Assembly (NCBI GenBank): GCA_021292105.1
Contig: CM037864.1
Span: 13,253,898 to 13,317,897 of the forward strand
Origin: Anadara kagoshimensis
Lineage: Eukaryota; Mollusca; Bivalvia; Arcoida; Arcidae
Length of the DNA: 64,000 bases
Direction of reading: 5' to 3'
Shown here: one piece after another, positions 47,902 through 60,020 of the stretch
How the letters are laid out: every line of letters starts with the position of its first letter
Numbering within the stretch: the first letter of the stretch is position 1
Made by a program: the position numbers and the translations under genes
Notes under the pieces: generated by a model
Seen by the model: only the letters and a program-made list of their open reading frames with translations
Told to the model about the DNA's origin: nothing
Database searches by the model: none

Positions 47902-48769
47902 ACATGTATAATGGTGGATTGAATAATTTTGAAATGACTGAAAATGGACAAAAATCCTTAAATGTTTTTTATTAACAACTAAATACCAACAAAAGCACCA
48001 ACCTAAGAAGTTCTAACAACCTATTATCACATTTTCCAGTTTTTCTCTTAATAAGTAGTGGCCAGCACTGTTTTGCTAACTCTTGGTACATGCATCCAAT
48101 TTATAACATTTACTCAGACATGCAATGCATCACATGCAAAATGTATTTTAATGTACTTTAACATTCCTACTACAGTAAAACCTATTTTATAGTGACTATC
48201 TCCATGTAAAGACTACCTCTACATACAGACCACTGTTTAAAAGTGCCTTTGCTTCATATATCAATCAAAAACAAAATCTAAACACCACCTGTCTATAATG
48301 TTAATATTGGGTAGGTCCAATGCGACTGCCTATAAAGTCAATGGTGTTTAAGTCCCATAAGGTAGTCTTTAACTGCACTTCAATTTCATTTAAAATAGTT
48401 GTTCTTGTTCACACTCTGCAAATTTTGCAGTAAATAACTAAGATGGAATGTCACTACAATTTTTTTCCTTTTTACACACATTTATTATTAGTATTAGTAC
48501 AAAATAACATACTTTTCTTTAACAATCGCAATATAAATTGTTCCTGAAACCATATATAGAACCAAATGACAACATAGACTAGTAAAAACTGACTACATTC
48601 ACTAGAACGATCTGACTTAACACAATAGAACAAAGAGACAAAATATCCTGAAGTCAACATTGTGATGGAGACTGGCATCTCTAATTCAGAGACAGGTCAT
48701 GCTTAGGTCTTTAAAATCTGATGACAACATATACAGCGAGTCTTTTTCTGATATTAAAATGGATTAGAC
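47902..48769. other. Intron with a possible old TACAGT-type MITE
   Basis: At about 48172-48400 weakly inverted ends (TACAGTAAAACCTATTTTAT and AAGGTAGTCTTTAACTGCA) and TATAAAG motifs suggest a degraded MITE. Confidence 0.35.
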
Positions 48770-49144
48770 AAATAAAGCATAGGAGTTGAGTTGAGTAATG
48801 GTGTTTAACGTCCCAGTCAAGAATATTTCACTTATATCGAGACATCGCCAGCTATAGGCAAAGGTGCAGAAATTTTGCCTGTGTGTTGCGCTGATGGTAT
48901 TATACAGCAGGGTTCTTTAGCCTGCCATGCCTACCGTGACGCAGGGCCTCGTTTATTTTAAGTTCCCAACTAAAAAAACCGTGACTTTCATTTCGTATTG
49001 CCGAGTACTTGGCGAAAGAACAGTCACTATCCACTTTTAAGTCTTGGGTCAGACCCGGCAGGGGTTCGAACCCACGACCTCCCACTTACGGAGCGAGCAC
49101 TCTACCAACTGAGCTACCCCAGTGGTCGAAAATAAAGCATAGGA
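48770..49144 (-). mobile_element. tRNA-derived SINE (copy 2) with perfect target duplications
   Basis: The 15-bp duplication AAATAAAGCATAGGA flanks the element exactly (48770-48784 and 49130-49144). The minus-strand head near 49122-49060 has GGTAGCTCAGTTGGTAGAGT and box B GGTTCGAACCC, followed by a body homologous to 16414-16740. The perfect duplication suggests a fairly young insertion. Confidence 0.93.
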
Positions 49145-49599
49145 TGGCATCATTTTATATAAATGCAACACTATTACAACTGAGTAGGAGGTATAGATGC
49201 TCTCATATCTATAAACACTCTGGAAACAGATCCTGAACACCTTATATGTTCAGTGCCTTCATTCAGTGAAACTGGATATAAGCATCTGTCTTAGAAGTAT
49301 ATATGTAGGCTTTTAAATCTTAGAGTTGTCAACATCTATAATGGAAAGAAGCCAATGCTTTTATCTCTACAAATCACTTGGGTTAAATACCGGTAGAATT
49401 GTTTTTGTTTTAAAGCACATCTTAAATATAGAAGTATGGTCCAAATATAATGTGAGAAACTTCAACATATTATGCTTTATGTTGTGGAAAATAAGATTCA
49501 GTCAAATTTACACTAGATCTTAAAATTGAAGAACTTTTATAGTTCCAGATCATTGATCATGATACAGTTCTCAGCTATTTTTTTATATACAAGTGTTAC

Positions 49600-49945
49600 A
49601 CTGAAGCTGCAGTGGCCCATGAAATTTCAGATGTTCTCGTTATAAAATTTAGAAAATGGGATTTTTACATTTTTACATTTTTTTATGTCATCTATGTGTA
49701 ATTTCCCATTAAAATTTGTTGTCATAAGTGTTACACTAGGGCCATGACGGCTGGCGTACGTTGCATTTTAAAACCGAGAAAATTTTTATTTTCTGTTCAT
49801 CACAAAATGCGAGAAACAGTCCTCTACAGCTTTTCTTATGTCTATGTGAGATTTCCCATAAGAATTTTTTCACACACATGTTACAATGATACCATGGAGG
49901 CTAGCATAACTTTATATGGAGTTGATTTTCTACACTGAGAAAAAA
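49600..49945 (-). repeat. Decayed finger 2 copies downstream of the 49946 exon
   Basis: The block AGATTTCCCAT(A/T)A(G/A)AATTTT occurs at about 49701 and 49851, and its exon counterpart (ACATTTCCCATCGGAATTTT) at about 50018. Neighbouring pieces CACAxxTGTTACAxTGA and ATGGAGGCT follow in order. Spacing is about 150 and 168 bp. Confidence 0.8.
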
Positions 49946-50220
49946 TTAAAATGTCGAAAATCCATCGCCATATGCCAGAAATGGCCCTTTGCAGCTTTTC
50001 ATATGGCGTCTGTGAGACATTTCCCATCGGAATTTTTTGCCACAAGTGTTACACTTGAGCTGAGGAGGCTCGTGTAATTTCAAATGCTGAGTTAAATACT
50101 GAGCTCGTTGGAAAGTCTTTCCACATTTTCCACAGGAATGTATCATGCTTTCTGCATCTCCTTCTAGACCCTCTTCCGCGTAGTAGTGATGGCCAGAGTC
50201 AAGATGATGTCCATATTTTT
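49946..50220 (-). CDS. Alternative 3'-terminal exon, C2H2 + C2HC finger pair
   Basis: The acceptor is TTATTTCAG at 50221-50229; AA completes the split codon. About 91 residues are encoded. The leader is His- and acid-rich. Finger 1 is CGKCGKTFQRAQYLTQH (Cys 30/33), finger 2 is CNTCGKKFRWEMSHRRH with Cys as the last ligand (MKSC). The linker is EPPQLK. Finger 2 shares RWxMSH with the 47634 exon and RWLMSY with 51286, so these three appear to form a subgroup. Two decayed copies of the finger 2 DNA follow the stop (49600-49945). Confidence 0.84.
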
Positions 50221-50229
50221 CTGAAATAA

Positions 50230-51285
50230 GAACCATGCTTTCATGTTAACTTAAAGACCAAAAGTTCAATTTGAAAATGAAATTTATTTATTAAAATTAT
50301 ATAATCTAAGTAACAAATTTTTAAACTAATTACAAACACCAAAAGAAAATGAAGTTCAATATATCAAAGTTCTGTTTGAACTATATCTACAACAAAATGA
50401 TGTCATAACACTGAAAAAAAATATGTCATAACAGCGAAAATAATGATTGAGGAATTACAATGATGACGGTGTAACAAAAATCCTCTACATATTAACCAAA
50501 AATCCAGTCCAGATCTAAATTGACACAAAAGTCCAGCCCATTGTCTGTTAGGTATAAAGTTTTTCTCAATGTGAATTCATATATACAGCTACTTAACAGT
50601 CACCATCATTCCCTAAACACTATTGCATCAACAGAAAAAAAATTAAACAAGTCAACAATTCCATTACTACAAACTATGATAAAATTTGAACAATAAACTG
50701 AAAATGACTTTTTCATAAAAAACATATAAGTTTAAAAGAATTCTATAATGACAAAATAATAAAGAAGTTGAACACCAAACACTTGAAACATAAAAAATCT
50801 GATTAAACATTCTTACACGTGTACCACATTATCAAGATAAACAGGTAACCCCCTGTATCATGTAATTGCCATGTGTTCAATATCCCTAAATGTTTGTGCC
50901 ATACATTTTTGATAACCTTTACATCCAAACCTCTAGAATAACTCTTTTAAGGGAAAACACCTATTGATATGATTCCATGTTAATGAAAACAATTGTTCCA
51001 CATAACTGTTGAGTATCTCCATTTATTTTAGTAAAACTGAGCTACTGACCTCAGTCGAGAAATCTATGCTCATAACATGAAAAAAAATCTTTCACCAATA
51101 TTTCATTTTGATATAATAACTCATTTGCACTTACTATTATCAAACAACATGAAAAAAAGTATTTCTCGCCAAAACTAGCCAATTTGAAAATTTCCTGAAA
51201 AAGCATTTTACTTTCTTTTTAACATCCAAAAGCAAGCATCTCTCCGTAAAAACTCAAGTTTCTATAAAACTCGGAACATTTAGAG
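50230..51285. other. Intron, nothing recognised
   Basis: AT-rich, no exon or repeat family. Confidence 0.45.
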
Positions 51286-51563
51286 TTAATCATTCGGATT
51301 TTGACCAGGAATCCATTGCATAAATGGTGATTTACATATCTTAGTATGCCGTTTATAGGACATAAGCCATCGGAATTTTTTTCCACACATTTTACATTGA
51401 AACTTGGGCGGTTTGTGAAGCTGCATATGTTGACTTAGATAGTCTCTTCTGGGAAAAGATTTTCCACATTCCACACAACTATATGACACGTTAGCAGAGG
51501 CCACAAATTCTGGTGTTGGTACTACATCACTAAGATGGCCGCTTTTGTGGAACAACATGTTTT
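51286..51563 (-). CDS. Alternative 3'-terminal exon, C2H2 + C2HC finger pair
   Basis: The acceptor is GTTTCAG at 51564-51570; AA completes the split codon. About 92 residues are encoded, with finger 1 CVECGKSFPRRDYLSQH (Cys 30/33) and finger 2 CKMCGKKFRWLMSYKRH with Cys as last ligand. The linker is KPPKFQ. The tail is about 18 residues and ends in a polar stretch. The helix residues of finger 1 (PRRDYLSQ) differ from the QRAQYLTQ of the 49946 exon, which would be expected to change target preference if finger 1 reads DNA. I see no 3' repeat array here. Confidence 0.84.
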
Positions 51564-51570
51564 CTGAAAC

Positions 51571-52796
51571 ATAAATCAGGTTTCAAAATTAAAACACTTG
51601 GCTGATTTAATATTTACATGTCATGACAATATTTATTAGTTACTATCGTAACAAAATTGTCTAGTAGCATGCTACTAAAAAAGTGTGGTTTTTTTTCATT
51701 ATCAAAAGTCTGGGAAATTTAGTCAGTTAGACATAACATTGACACATATTTTGGATAGACATTATCAATTATCATTAGTATAGATGCATTATATTAAAAG
51801 TTTGTTTGTTGTTGTTGTTTCTTTGTTTTTGTTTGTTTGTATCAATTATATTCTCGGAAATCCAGTCACCTGGAGAAAACTTGACACATATTGGGTAGCC
51901 ATAACCACATTTCAATATGTCTATTATCTAGGTTTCCACAATTCAAAAATTATTAGTAGCCAAATTTCCAAATTTTTTGAAAATATAGTGTTTTTTAAAG
52001 TAATTTTTCACAAATTTGCTAAAATAGGTTACTTTTTGAAAGAATTTCTCAGAAACTAGTAGCCAATGGCGATTTTGGCTACCAGGAATGGAAACATAGA
52101 TTATAGTCAATTCCTACGTGTTCAAGCTATTTGTAATCTCTCAAGACATAAAATGTTCAAGTTCCACTGCACATCTATTGTTTATGCTACAACTTTTCTA
52201 TATTCATCAAATTGATTATCATCAGTGTTCATGTCAATTTCTATACTCTCTCTCTCTCTCTCTCGTAAATTACTGTAAACATATTTAATTTTGCAGTATA
52301 GAAAATTAATCATATCTTCCCTTTTTAAAATCTGTACAATAACACAATAATATGCTTGGTATTAATTTTCGCACAAACAACCACAAAATAAGCGAAAATT
52401 AGTACACCACGAAAATAAATATAGCTTTTTGTATTTATATTTCAAGAGTGTTAAACTGTTAAGTAACATTACAATTAGAAATATAACATCACAATTCTCA
52501 ACATGTCTTCAGTTCTAGAATGAGACTTGTTCATGTTCAATACAGTATTTGAAGTCATTCATCTTCACCAAATAAAAATACAGAATAAGATATATTCATA
52601 ATTTAACTCCAGTTATGAAACTATTCATTTCTCTCCACTTTTTTCAAAACTTTAAAACAAAATATTTTCATCCCTTTCCACAATGCAACTAGATTTTCCA
52701 CAATGTAACTAGACTTTCCACAATGTAACTAGATTTTAAACCATAGCATAATTCTATGAGATCTCCCATTTTTTACAATGATTATCAATTAATTAT
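51571..52796. other. Intron with a CGCG-type MITE
   Basis: At 52266-52437 a degraded MITE (TTACTGTAAACATATTTAAT to CCACGAAAATAAATA). A CT run lies at 52246-52264. The rest is not recognised. Confidence 0.5.
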
Positions 52797-52860
52797 TGAT
52801 TGAATGGGGTTTTAAGTCCCAGTCAAGAATATTTCACATTTTTTTATCAAGACATCTCAT
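52797..52860. repeat. SINE-body fragment overlapping the end of the 52847 exon
   Basis: GGGGTTTTAAGTCCCAGTCA followed by AGAATATTTCAC and ATCAAGACATC matches the start of the SINE body at about 48808-48850 (TAACGTCCCAGTCAAGAATA, ATCGAGACATCGCC). Confidence 0.65.
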
Positions 52861-53109
52861 CCTGTTGTCCACCACATTTCCTGGTATGTTTAAGAAGTGA
52901 TTGTCTCCACCTAAACCTCCTACCACAAAACTGACAGAACAGCTGTGGGGGGTCATGTAATTTTAAATGATCCTTCAAATATCTGGCTTGTTGGAATGTT
53001 TTCCCACACTGAGGACAAGCCGTCAAAGATGTCCCGTCGTTCTGACTCTCCGCCGACATTTGTGTTTCAAAGGAATCCATCAATAAAGTGTCTTGATAAT
53101 TGTGCATTT
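52847..53109 (-). CDS. Alternative 3'-terminal exon, C2H2 + C2HC finger pair
   Basis: The acceptor is TTTTTTCAG at 53110-53118 and AA completes the split codon. About 87 residues: an acidic, polar leader, then finger 1 CPQCGKTFQQARYLKDH (Cys 32/35) and finger 2 CQFCGRRFRWRQSLLKH with Cys as last ligand (TRKC). The linker is DPPQLF. The last few codons and the TGA overlap a fragment of a SINE-like dispersed repeat (52797-52860), so the present stop seems to be repeat-derived. ARYLKDH is shared with the 56429 exon and ARYLKEH with 62209, marking a subgroup. Confidence 0.84.
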
Positions 53110-53314
53110 CTGAAAAAAATAAGGATTTTCATTCTATTATTAAAATTGCTCTCTGAATTTTTATTTTTCTAGTTACATCAAATGTTAATAGTAAATTTTA
53201 GCTGCAGTAATGGTAGATCAATATACAATGTGATTATATGTTGGTCAAACACGGGTATGAATCCTAGCTGCAAACTGTTCTCACTAGTCAAAACTTTTAG
53301 CAAACCCTTAATTG

Positions 53315-53570
53315 ACTAGAAAAACTGTGAGCCGCAAGCTCACAAAAAAATACCCCGCTCCCAAAAATCCATCGGATCAAATTTTAAAATAGGAGGTGCA
53401 CATCTACATTATACCACAAAGATTGTTTGAAAGTTTGATGAAAATCCATTGAAGGATTAAGGAGGAGTTGCGGATAAGAGATAGGTACCCTAAGGTGTAA
53501 CGGAAGGATGGACACACAGACACCCCTATCACTATATACCCCCCCAACTAGAAGTTACCAGCCCAGAGCT
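53315..53570. repeat. Dispersed repeat, family C (copy 2, inverted relative to copy 1)
   Basis: Shares CTGTGAGCCGCAAGCTCACA, GTTGCGGATAAGAGATAGGT and GGTGTAACGGAAGGA with 15915-16145. Ends near CCCCCCAACTAGAAGTT. Confidence 0.8.
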
Positions 53571-53684
53571 GGTTATTATTTTGAACTCTGTTTTTCTCCA
53601 TTATTTATTTTGATTCCATATCCCACTACTATTTTTATTGATTTCTTTCTGTCCATATCCTACTCACAAATTTTATAGAGGAGT

Positions 53685-54075
53685 TTTACACACCAGTCAA
53701 GACTCTTTCACTTACATTGAGTAAGTTAGTTCACAGATGATGGAGGAAACTTGAGTGCCCTCCATCTAGTGAACTGACAATTTTTTTCGCATGAGAATCT
53801 GCCTAGAGTAGGATTCAAACCTTGGCGATGAGATGTGCTGTGATCATTAAGTGCTCTGCCACCAAGGCAAGGTTGAACAAAATCATACCAAGTCAATATA
53901 TTTTTTTTTCACTTACATGTACATAAACTGAAAGTAACAAAATAACATAGAAAACCACCTTTAGAAAGTGGACAAACATTGCCATACCAGGATCTTCCCA
54001 GAATGGGATTCAAACATAGGCGATAAGATGCCCTGTGACCATTAAGTGCTCGGCCACCAAGACTCCTTCTTAGAT
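53685..54075 (-). repeat. Two SINE-like remnants with tRNA-like ends
   Basis: The blocks TAGGATTCAAACCTTGGCGA (53810) and TGGGATTCAAACATAGGCGA (54003) each precede GACCATTAAGTGCTC(T/G)G(C)CACCAAG, which resembles a box B to box A arrangement on the minus strand. Related scraps are at 63325-63550. Confidence 0.5.
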
Positions 54076-54259
54076 AAGGTTGAACAAAGTCATACCATAT
54101 TTACATAGACTTCAAATATGAAAAAGCGTTGAAAACCAGAAAGTTAACTGCCAAACTTTCTCAAACTAGGAACTGTTTATGATGGATTCAAATCTAGATG
54201 GTGAATCCTTAATTGTTCTGAAAATGTGGCATCTGTTTATTCCAAGATAATAACCACAT

Positions 54260-54425
54260 AAAGTAAAACCTTATTATATAATGCCTCTAGTAACTTTGTT
54301 ATCTTGTCATCTTGTTTGTTGACACACTATTTGAAAGTCCTGAAATCTATTACCAAACCCCTTAGTAACACCAAAATTGGACTAAACAAACGTTAGGCTA
54401 TGAATTAAGGTTTTACTGTGTTATA
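54260..54425. repeat. Small inverted-end element
   Basis: Ends AGTAAAACCTTATTATA and TTAAGGTTTTACTGTG are inverted over about 13 bp. Probably a degraded MITE. Confidence 0.45.
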
Positions 54426-54848
54426 TGATAGAACTGTTCAAATAATTTTATTCTTGTACCTCGGACAGAAAAATCTCACGCGCACACCAGTGCTAGATTT
54501 TTCTGTCTTGTCCAGTTTGTCTGGTACTGCCTCACACATTGAACAATCAGGATGACGTATCCGATCATTGTGCTTGACGTCATCAAAACAAAGCGTTTAT
54601 TTATTTTTCACATATATGTTTTATTTTACTTTTTATTCAAAATATTTCATTGTCAGAGTTTTTTATATTTGCATTGAATAAAAAATCGTTGATATTTTAA
54701 AATTTTGAAGAGTTGTCGATAGGATTATTTTCAAAGGGCGGATTTGTACAATGCATTAGGTGCCCAAAGTAATACAAAAGGTCCCATGAGGGTACGTGTT
54801 TTGTTTTGTATGTATCGCAGTTATAAACACTTGTCTTATGGTACGAGA

Positions 54849-55017
54849 AATAGAATCTATCACTTGTTTGTGACCGATACCGGTTGATCTCAGTCTCGGG
54901 TGCTGTGATGTAACATATCCCAATCGAGGCTTTGCTGAGATTGGGATATATGTTACATCACATCACCCTTGACTGAGATCAACCGGTATCGGTCACAAAC
55001 AGGTGACAGATTCTATT
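54849..55017. repeat. Long near-perfect hairpin
   Basis: The left arm (54849-54925) contains TTGTGACCGATACCGGTTGA and TGATGTAACATATCCCAATC. The right arm (54939-55017) contains the complements GATTGGGATATATGTTACAT and TCAACCGGTATCGGTCACAA. Arms are about 77 bp with few mismatches and the loop is 13 bases. Confidence 0.93.
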
Positions 55018-56428
55018 AATCTCAGAGCTATTTTTTTCCATTTTAGTTGATATGCTGTTTTACAACATTATTTTGTTTTTCCTGAATGAATGTCTCAAAG
55101 TGGATGATTTCATGGTCGATTCTTAATCAACAACTCTACAATAAATTTTTCCCTATAGATTTTATTATATATTGTACACCATAAGTTACATATAATTTGC
55201 AATAAATAGATGTTATATGTATACAATCTACGTTAAACCAATTTTTGTCTCCTGTCTTGCTACACCCGTCACATTTGAGATTAAAATTAAAAATGAAAGG
55301 AACATGGAACTATGGGACATCAAATGCATCCAAAATAATTTTGCATAAAGCGACATCATACCGATCAACAATATTGCTCAACGAAGATTAAAAAATGTAT
55401 TCATTTGTTATTTCTACTTCTCGGCCTCTAACAATGTTTTTTTTATACAAAAATGAGAATGAAGGGAACCTGGAACTATGAGATGTCATTGTTTTTGTGT
55501 GATTTACTTTCACATGTTTAGCCAGGACAAAATAAATTGCAAAATGCCATTGTTACAAACTTGTTTTTGAAAATGGTATAATTTATAACAAATATCTAGC
55601 TACAGTTCATATCGTGAATGTTAATAGTCTGGAAATGGTTTTGGTTACAGAATCACAAAAGTTAATATCCACGAATAAAACCAAGTTTACAGTATCTTAT
55701 TGTGAATATCCTTGTAGCGGGGCTCAAACTCAGAGCGATGATTAGACCCTGGATTTCGGGGCTCAAATTCAGAGCAATGATAGACCCTGGTTTTTTAGAC
55801 TGACGTCTTATCCATTAGACCATCGCAGTCTCTCCACGAGTGGTGATGAAATATGTGTACATCAGCTTAGTACTATCACCCGAAACCATTTTTAGATGCT
55901 ATATCACCAAGACAGCATTTGCTGATGCCAACTGAAACACTATGTACAAAATTCACATTCTACTAGAATCATTTTATTGCCTGAAGTACTGTTTACCAGT
56001 GAAAACTGAACCCCGAAAACTGTGTGTCAATTGAATTGTTTATACTGTTTCTTAACTCAAGTAAACCAGATAATTCTGTTAAAAAGATGTTGGGTTGACA
56101 GATTGATTGCACATATGTAAAACAAATGATAAACATGCTTCTTGATTCCCCAACATTTTGTCACTATGTTTTGTAAAGGAAGGTCCAGAAACTTTTGCAT
56201 TTTTTGGCAGGCCCCACAAAAAGTTTTGAAAGGCCAATATCAAAATTGAAATTGGGTTCATGTTAAATCACAGAAAAAATAGAAAAAAATCATTATCCTT
56301 CTAAAAATTAGTAGGTCCATCAGACTTTTACAGTTTAAATATCAAGGGTCCTAATGTAAAATCAGTAGGTCCCGGACCTCGGATCCATGCAGGGAATTTT
56401 GAACCCCTGCTACCTATGCATCCTCTAA
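55018..56428. other. Intron with one tRNA-like pseudogene or SINE head
   Basis: At 55725-55835 the minus strand reads GACTGCGATGGTCTAATGGA then TAAGACGTC, close to a tRNA-Arg 5' half. The anticodon arm is not convincing and the 3' half is degenerate and partly duplicated, so I do not call a tRNA. At 56165-56400 is a dispersed repeat inverted at 30160-30345. Confidence 0.5.
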
Positions 56429-56640
56429 TTACATAATATTGGGGCACTTTTCCATGTGTCTAGAATACGTCCTTTTCCATTTGAACTTTTCTCCACATGC
56501 TTTACACTCAAACTGAGGCGGATTATGTATGATCCGGATATGATCTTTGAGATAGCGCGCTACATCAAACGATTTGTGGCACAAATGACACTTATACTCG
56601 CCCTCCTTCTGAAAGCAGACATACGGTTTTCCATGCAACT
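56429..56640 (-). CDS. Alternative 3'-terminal exon, C2H2 + C2HC finger pair (short)
   Basis: The acceptor is TTTTTTCAG at 56641-56649; AG completes the split codon. About 70 residues are encoded, with a leader of only 17 residues, among the shortest in the array. Finger 1 is CHLCHKSFDVARYLKDH with an H-x4-H ending (HIRIIH), finger 2 CKACGEKFKWKRTYSRH with Cys as last ligand. The linker is NPPQFE. It has KFKW where others have KFRW. The tail is four residues. The flanking 3' DNA contains a dispersed repeat also found inverted at 30160-30345. Confidence 0.84.
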
Positions 56641-56649
56641 CTGAAAAAA

Positions 56650-58029
56650 CAATACAAAGTACTATTTAATCTTTTTTATTAAATATTTGAAATTTAAATC
56701 TTAAATATAAAAAAAAAATTTCAGTGAATTAATACTCCCCATCAGTTATGCATTTCAGAAAATTTAAGCGCTTTAGGTTTTTCAATAAAAGGACCATAAC
56801 TCCCAGAAAATTGAGCAAACCAACTCGGGTTAATGATATGAGCATCTCTATCTAATGTTGCTGCTTTGCACAAAGTTTCCTAAAATTTGGAAAATTTCTG
56901 TGGGCAGAACTGTATGAAAGGAAAACAAAAACTTCGAAAATAATAACCACTCTTTCTTCAAAAGACAGGATAAAACCAGTTTCTTACTGAAATGGGATGC
57001 CATTTTAAAAGTGCACCTAAACAAATTGCAACCAGGAAATCCCCAACTATGTACACAACAAAATAGAAATAGCTAATGGCTCGTCGACTTCATCCAAAGT
57101 TTCTTCCAGTGAAGTTTCACAAAGATCTGTTGAATAGTTTTCTAGAAAAGTTGAAGATAAAATGTTTTGGGGGTAGATATGGAAAAAAAAACAATATAAG
57201 CCTTAACTTTTTTGGGAGACATAAATTATAGTAGATGCTGATTAAACAGAACACCTTCTAAATTGAAGATATTGTTCTGATAAATACAGGTTTTCGGTTT
57301 ACTCAAGGTTCTGTTTTCACATGTTCTGCTGTGACTTTAAAATTGAATTGACATAACACAAAATTTGCTCGATTTTTGAAATCAAAAGGAGGCTATACTG
57401 TATCCTTTAGTGTAAATGAAGTCTCTGGTGTTTTAAACCGGTCCTAGTCACAATTATTTTCACTTTTATCAATATCCATTGTAGAAGAGATGGCAGAGGA
57501 GTACCTAGATGAAACCACCTAGCAATTTGACAAGTGATCAAGTGGTCTAAGGCATCCACTAAGAGCTCAAAGTGTCTCTCATCATCTAGGTTAAAATTTA
57601 ACTTTAAAAAGTTACTAATGTGAGAAAGTTTGTCAATTTCAATGCCAAAGGTGGGTTTCTCCGGGTATCATCCATGAATTGACCACCTCGATATAAGTGA
57701 AAGAATCTTTACTTTGGTGTAAAATACTACATTATTAGTAATATGGTATGGCCATCAAAATGTATATATTAGCAACAATAAAGACTGGTATACATTGTAT
57801 AAGAGAGGCAGGATCTGTGGCAAGGTACCTATCTGGTGTAATCAATAATTATCATCCAAGTTTCCCCACATCAAAAACACAACACACAACAAAATATTCA
57901 AAAAATTTGCTTTAATGTGCACCTTTGTTTATAAACATTTCTTAGTTTTAAAATCCATTTCAAACACTTCTTACTTCTATACAATTCTAATCTTCAACCC
58001 TAACATTGATGACTACCATCTACTATTTA
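56650..58029. other. Intron, nothing recognised beyond one dispersed segment
   Basis: At 56770-56890 is the segment shared with 22175-22270 (GAGCAAACCAACTCGGGTTA). Confidence 0.5.
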
Positions 58030-58034
58030 GAACA

Positions 58035-58375
58035 TTGTAATACACAAGTCTTTTGTTCTGTCATCAAATTTTAGAACCAAGGGTTTAATGTTCTGTCATC
58101 AAATTTTAGGACCAAGGTTTAATGTTCTGTCATCAAATTTTAGGACCAAATGTTCTGTCGTCAAATTTTAGGGCCAAGGGTTTCATGTTCTGTCGTCAAA
58201 TTTTAGGACCAAGGGTTAAATGTTTTGTCATCAAATTTTAGGACCAAATGTTCTGTCCTCAAATTTTAGGACCAAGGGTTTAATGTTCTGTCGTCAAATT
58301 TTAGGACCAAGGGTTTAATGTTGTCAAATTTTAGGACCAAGGGTTTAATGTTCTGTCGTCAAATTTAAGAATCCA
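58035..58375. repeat. Short tandem repeat, about 25-37-bp units
   Basis: TTCTGTC(A/G)TCAAATTTTAGGACC followed by AAGGGTTTAATG is repeated about ten times with some units shortened. Confidence 0.93.
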
Positions 58376-59432
58376 ACAACAGTAAGACAACACTAGACTG
58401 CATGCTAACAAAGCAAAGCATCTCTAATTATCCAAAAATATAAAGAAAGTTATGCAAGTTCGGACTTATTCAAAATTTTACAAATTGCTTTAAATCATTC
58501 AAACACTAATCAATCAAATGTAAATAACAATTAAATAATGGAACAAGGTAAATTAACAGGGTTCATACAGACATTTGGACTACAAATTTAAGGACTTTTT
58601 AGGGTCTTTTTAAGGGTCTTACTTGCAAATTTAAGGCCTAATCAAAGGGACAATTTTAGCAAAAAATATTGGTGCAAAGGCAATTAATTTAATAAAACCA
58701 TTAATTATGTGTCCATAGTAACAACACTTGAAGTGGAGATTGAAGTTAGGTGTTCAATAGGGTCAGGTATCTTTAAGTTTCCCATTTCAACGTAATTTAT
58801 TAATTAATTAATTTATTTATATACATCAGTCTATTCGCAACCACTTAATATCAAAATACAGACACCCAACTGGCCAAATTCAAGGGCTTTTTAGGGCCTT
58901 CAGGATAAATTCAAGGGCTTTTTAGGGTCAGACTTGTTTTTAGGGTCTTTTTAGGGCAAACCTCAAAATTTAAGGACTTTTCCAGGCCTGTACGAACCCT
59001 GATTAAGCAAATACTCAAATTACTAAATGAACAATATCAACTAAATTCAATAATAATCCAATTAAACAAACTTGAGAACTAACCATGCAACATAGCAACT
59101 TATACATAAATTGTCTATAACTTATTCCATATTTTGTCACACATATTTTGTTCGAACAAAAATTTATTTTAGTTTTAATAAATTAATGTAAATGTACTAG
59201 CATCCACAAATTTTAGTATGTATGCATATTAGTGTGTATACATTTTAGCACAAATTATAATTTGGAAAAATTTGTGTTGACTTGAATTACCTGATAAATC
59301 ACAAAAATCCCCATACGCACTATGACTGCATTTAATTATGTGATTAATTTAAACAATCATTACTGTATCAACACAAACATCACTAAAGTCAGTACACCAC
59401 TAAAAGTAATACATTCATGGAAATATCTGCAA
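58376..59432. other. Intron with weak TTTTTAGGG repeats
   Basis: TTTAAGGACTTTTTAGGGTC-like blocks recur at 58585-58630 and 58880-58985; no gene. Confidence 0.5.
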
Positions 59433-59922
59433 GTCTCTAGTTTCTGCCATCTGATATTTTGATGGCAATATCTTCCCATTGTTCAAACAAATGAACTTGA
59501 AATCAAACGTTCATTTTGCAGTCTGCCAAAGTCTCTAGTTTCTGCCATCTCATATTTTGATGGCAATATCTTCTCATTTTTCAAACAAATGAACTTGAAA
59601 TCAAACATTCATTTTGCAGTCTGCCAAAGTCTCTAGTTTCTGCCATCTAATATTTTGATGGCAATATCTTCCCATTGTTCAAACAAATGAACTTGAAATC
59701 AAACATTCATTTTGCAGTCTGCCAAAGTCTCTAGTTTTTGCCATCTGATATTTTGATGGCAATATCTTCCAATTGTTCAAACAAATGAACTTGAAATCAA
59801 ACATTTATTTTGCAGTCTGCCAAAGTCTCTAGTTTTTGCCATCTGATATTTTAATGGCAATATCTTCTCATTGTTCAAACAAATGAACTTGAAATCAAAC
59901 ATTCATTTTTCACAGTCTGCCT
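59433..59922 (-). repeat. 98-bp tandem array, five copies, partly zinc-finger-derived
   Basis: GTCTCTAGTTT recurs at 59433, 59531, 59629, 59727 and 59825. Each unit contains GGCAATATCTTCCCATTGTT then CAAAC. This resembles GGAGATATCTCCATTGTTCA in the 60708 exon, which encodes FEQWRYL of finger 1. Confidence 0.85.
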
Positions 59923-60020
59923 CAAGTAATGCCTCTTTACATACCCTTTTACATGTACCCAAACCATTTACATTCCAGATTTTCAAGAAAATATTGAATC
60001 CAAAGCATTATTAATAATCA

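Noticed and set aside
49055-49130. tRNA gene on the minus strand
   Set aside because: Box A and box B are present, but the sequence is the head of a SINE with a 15-bp target duplication and a homologous copy at 16414-16740.
55725-55835. tRNA-Arg gene
   Set aside because: The 5' half fits, but the anticodon arm is not convincing and the 3' half is degenerate and partly repeated; at best a pseudogene or SINE head.
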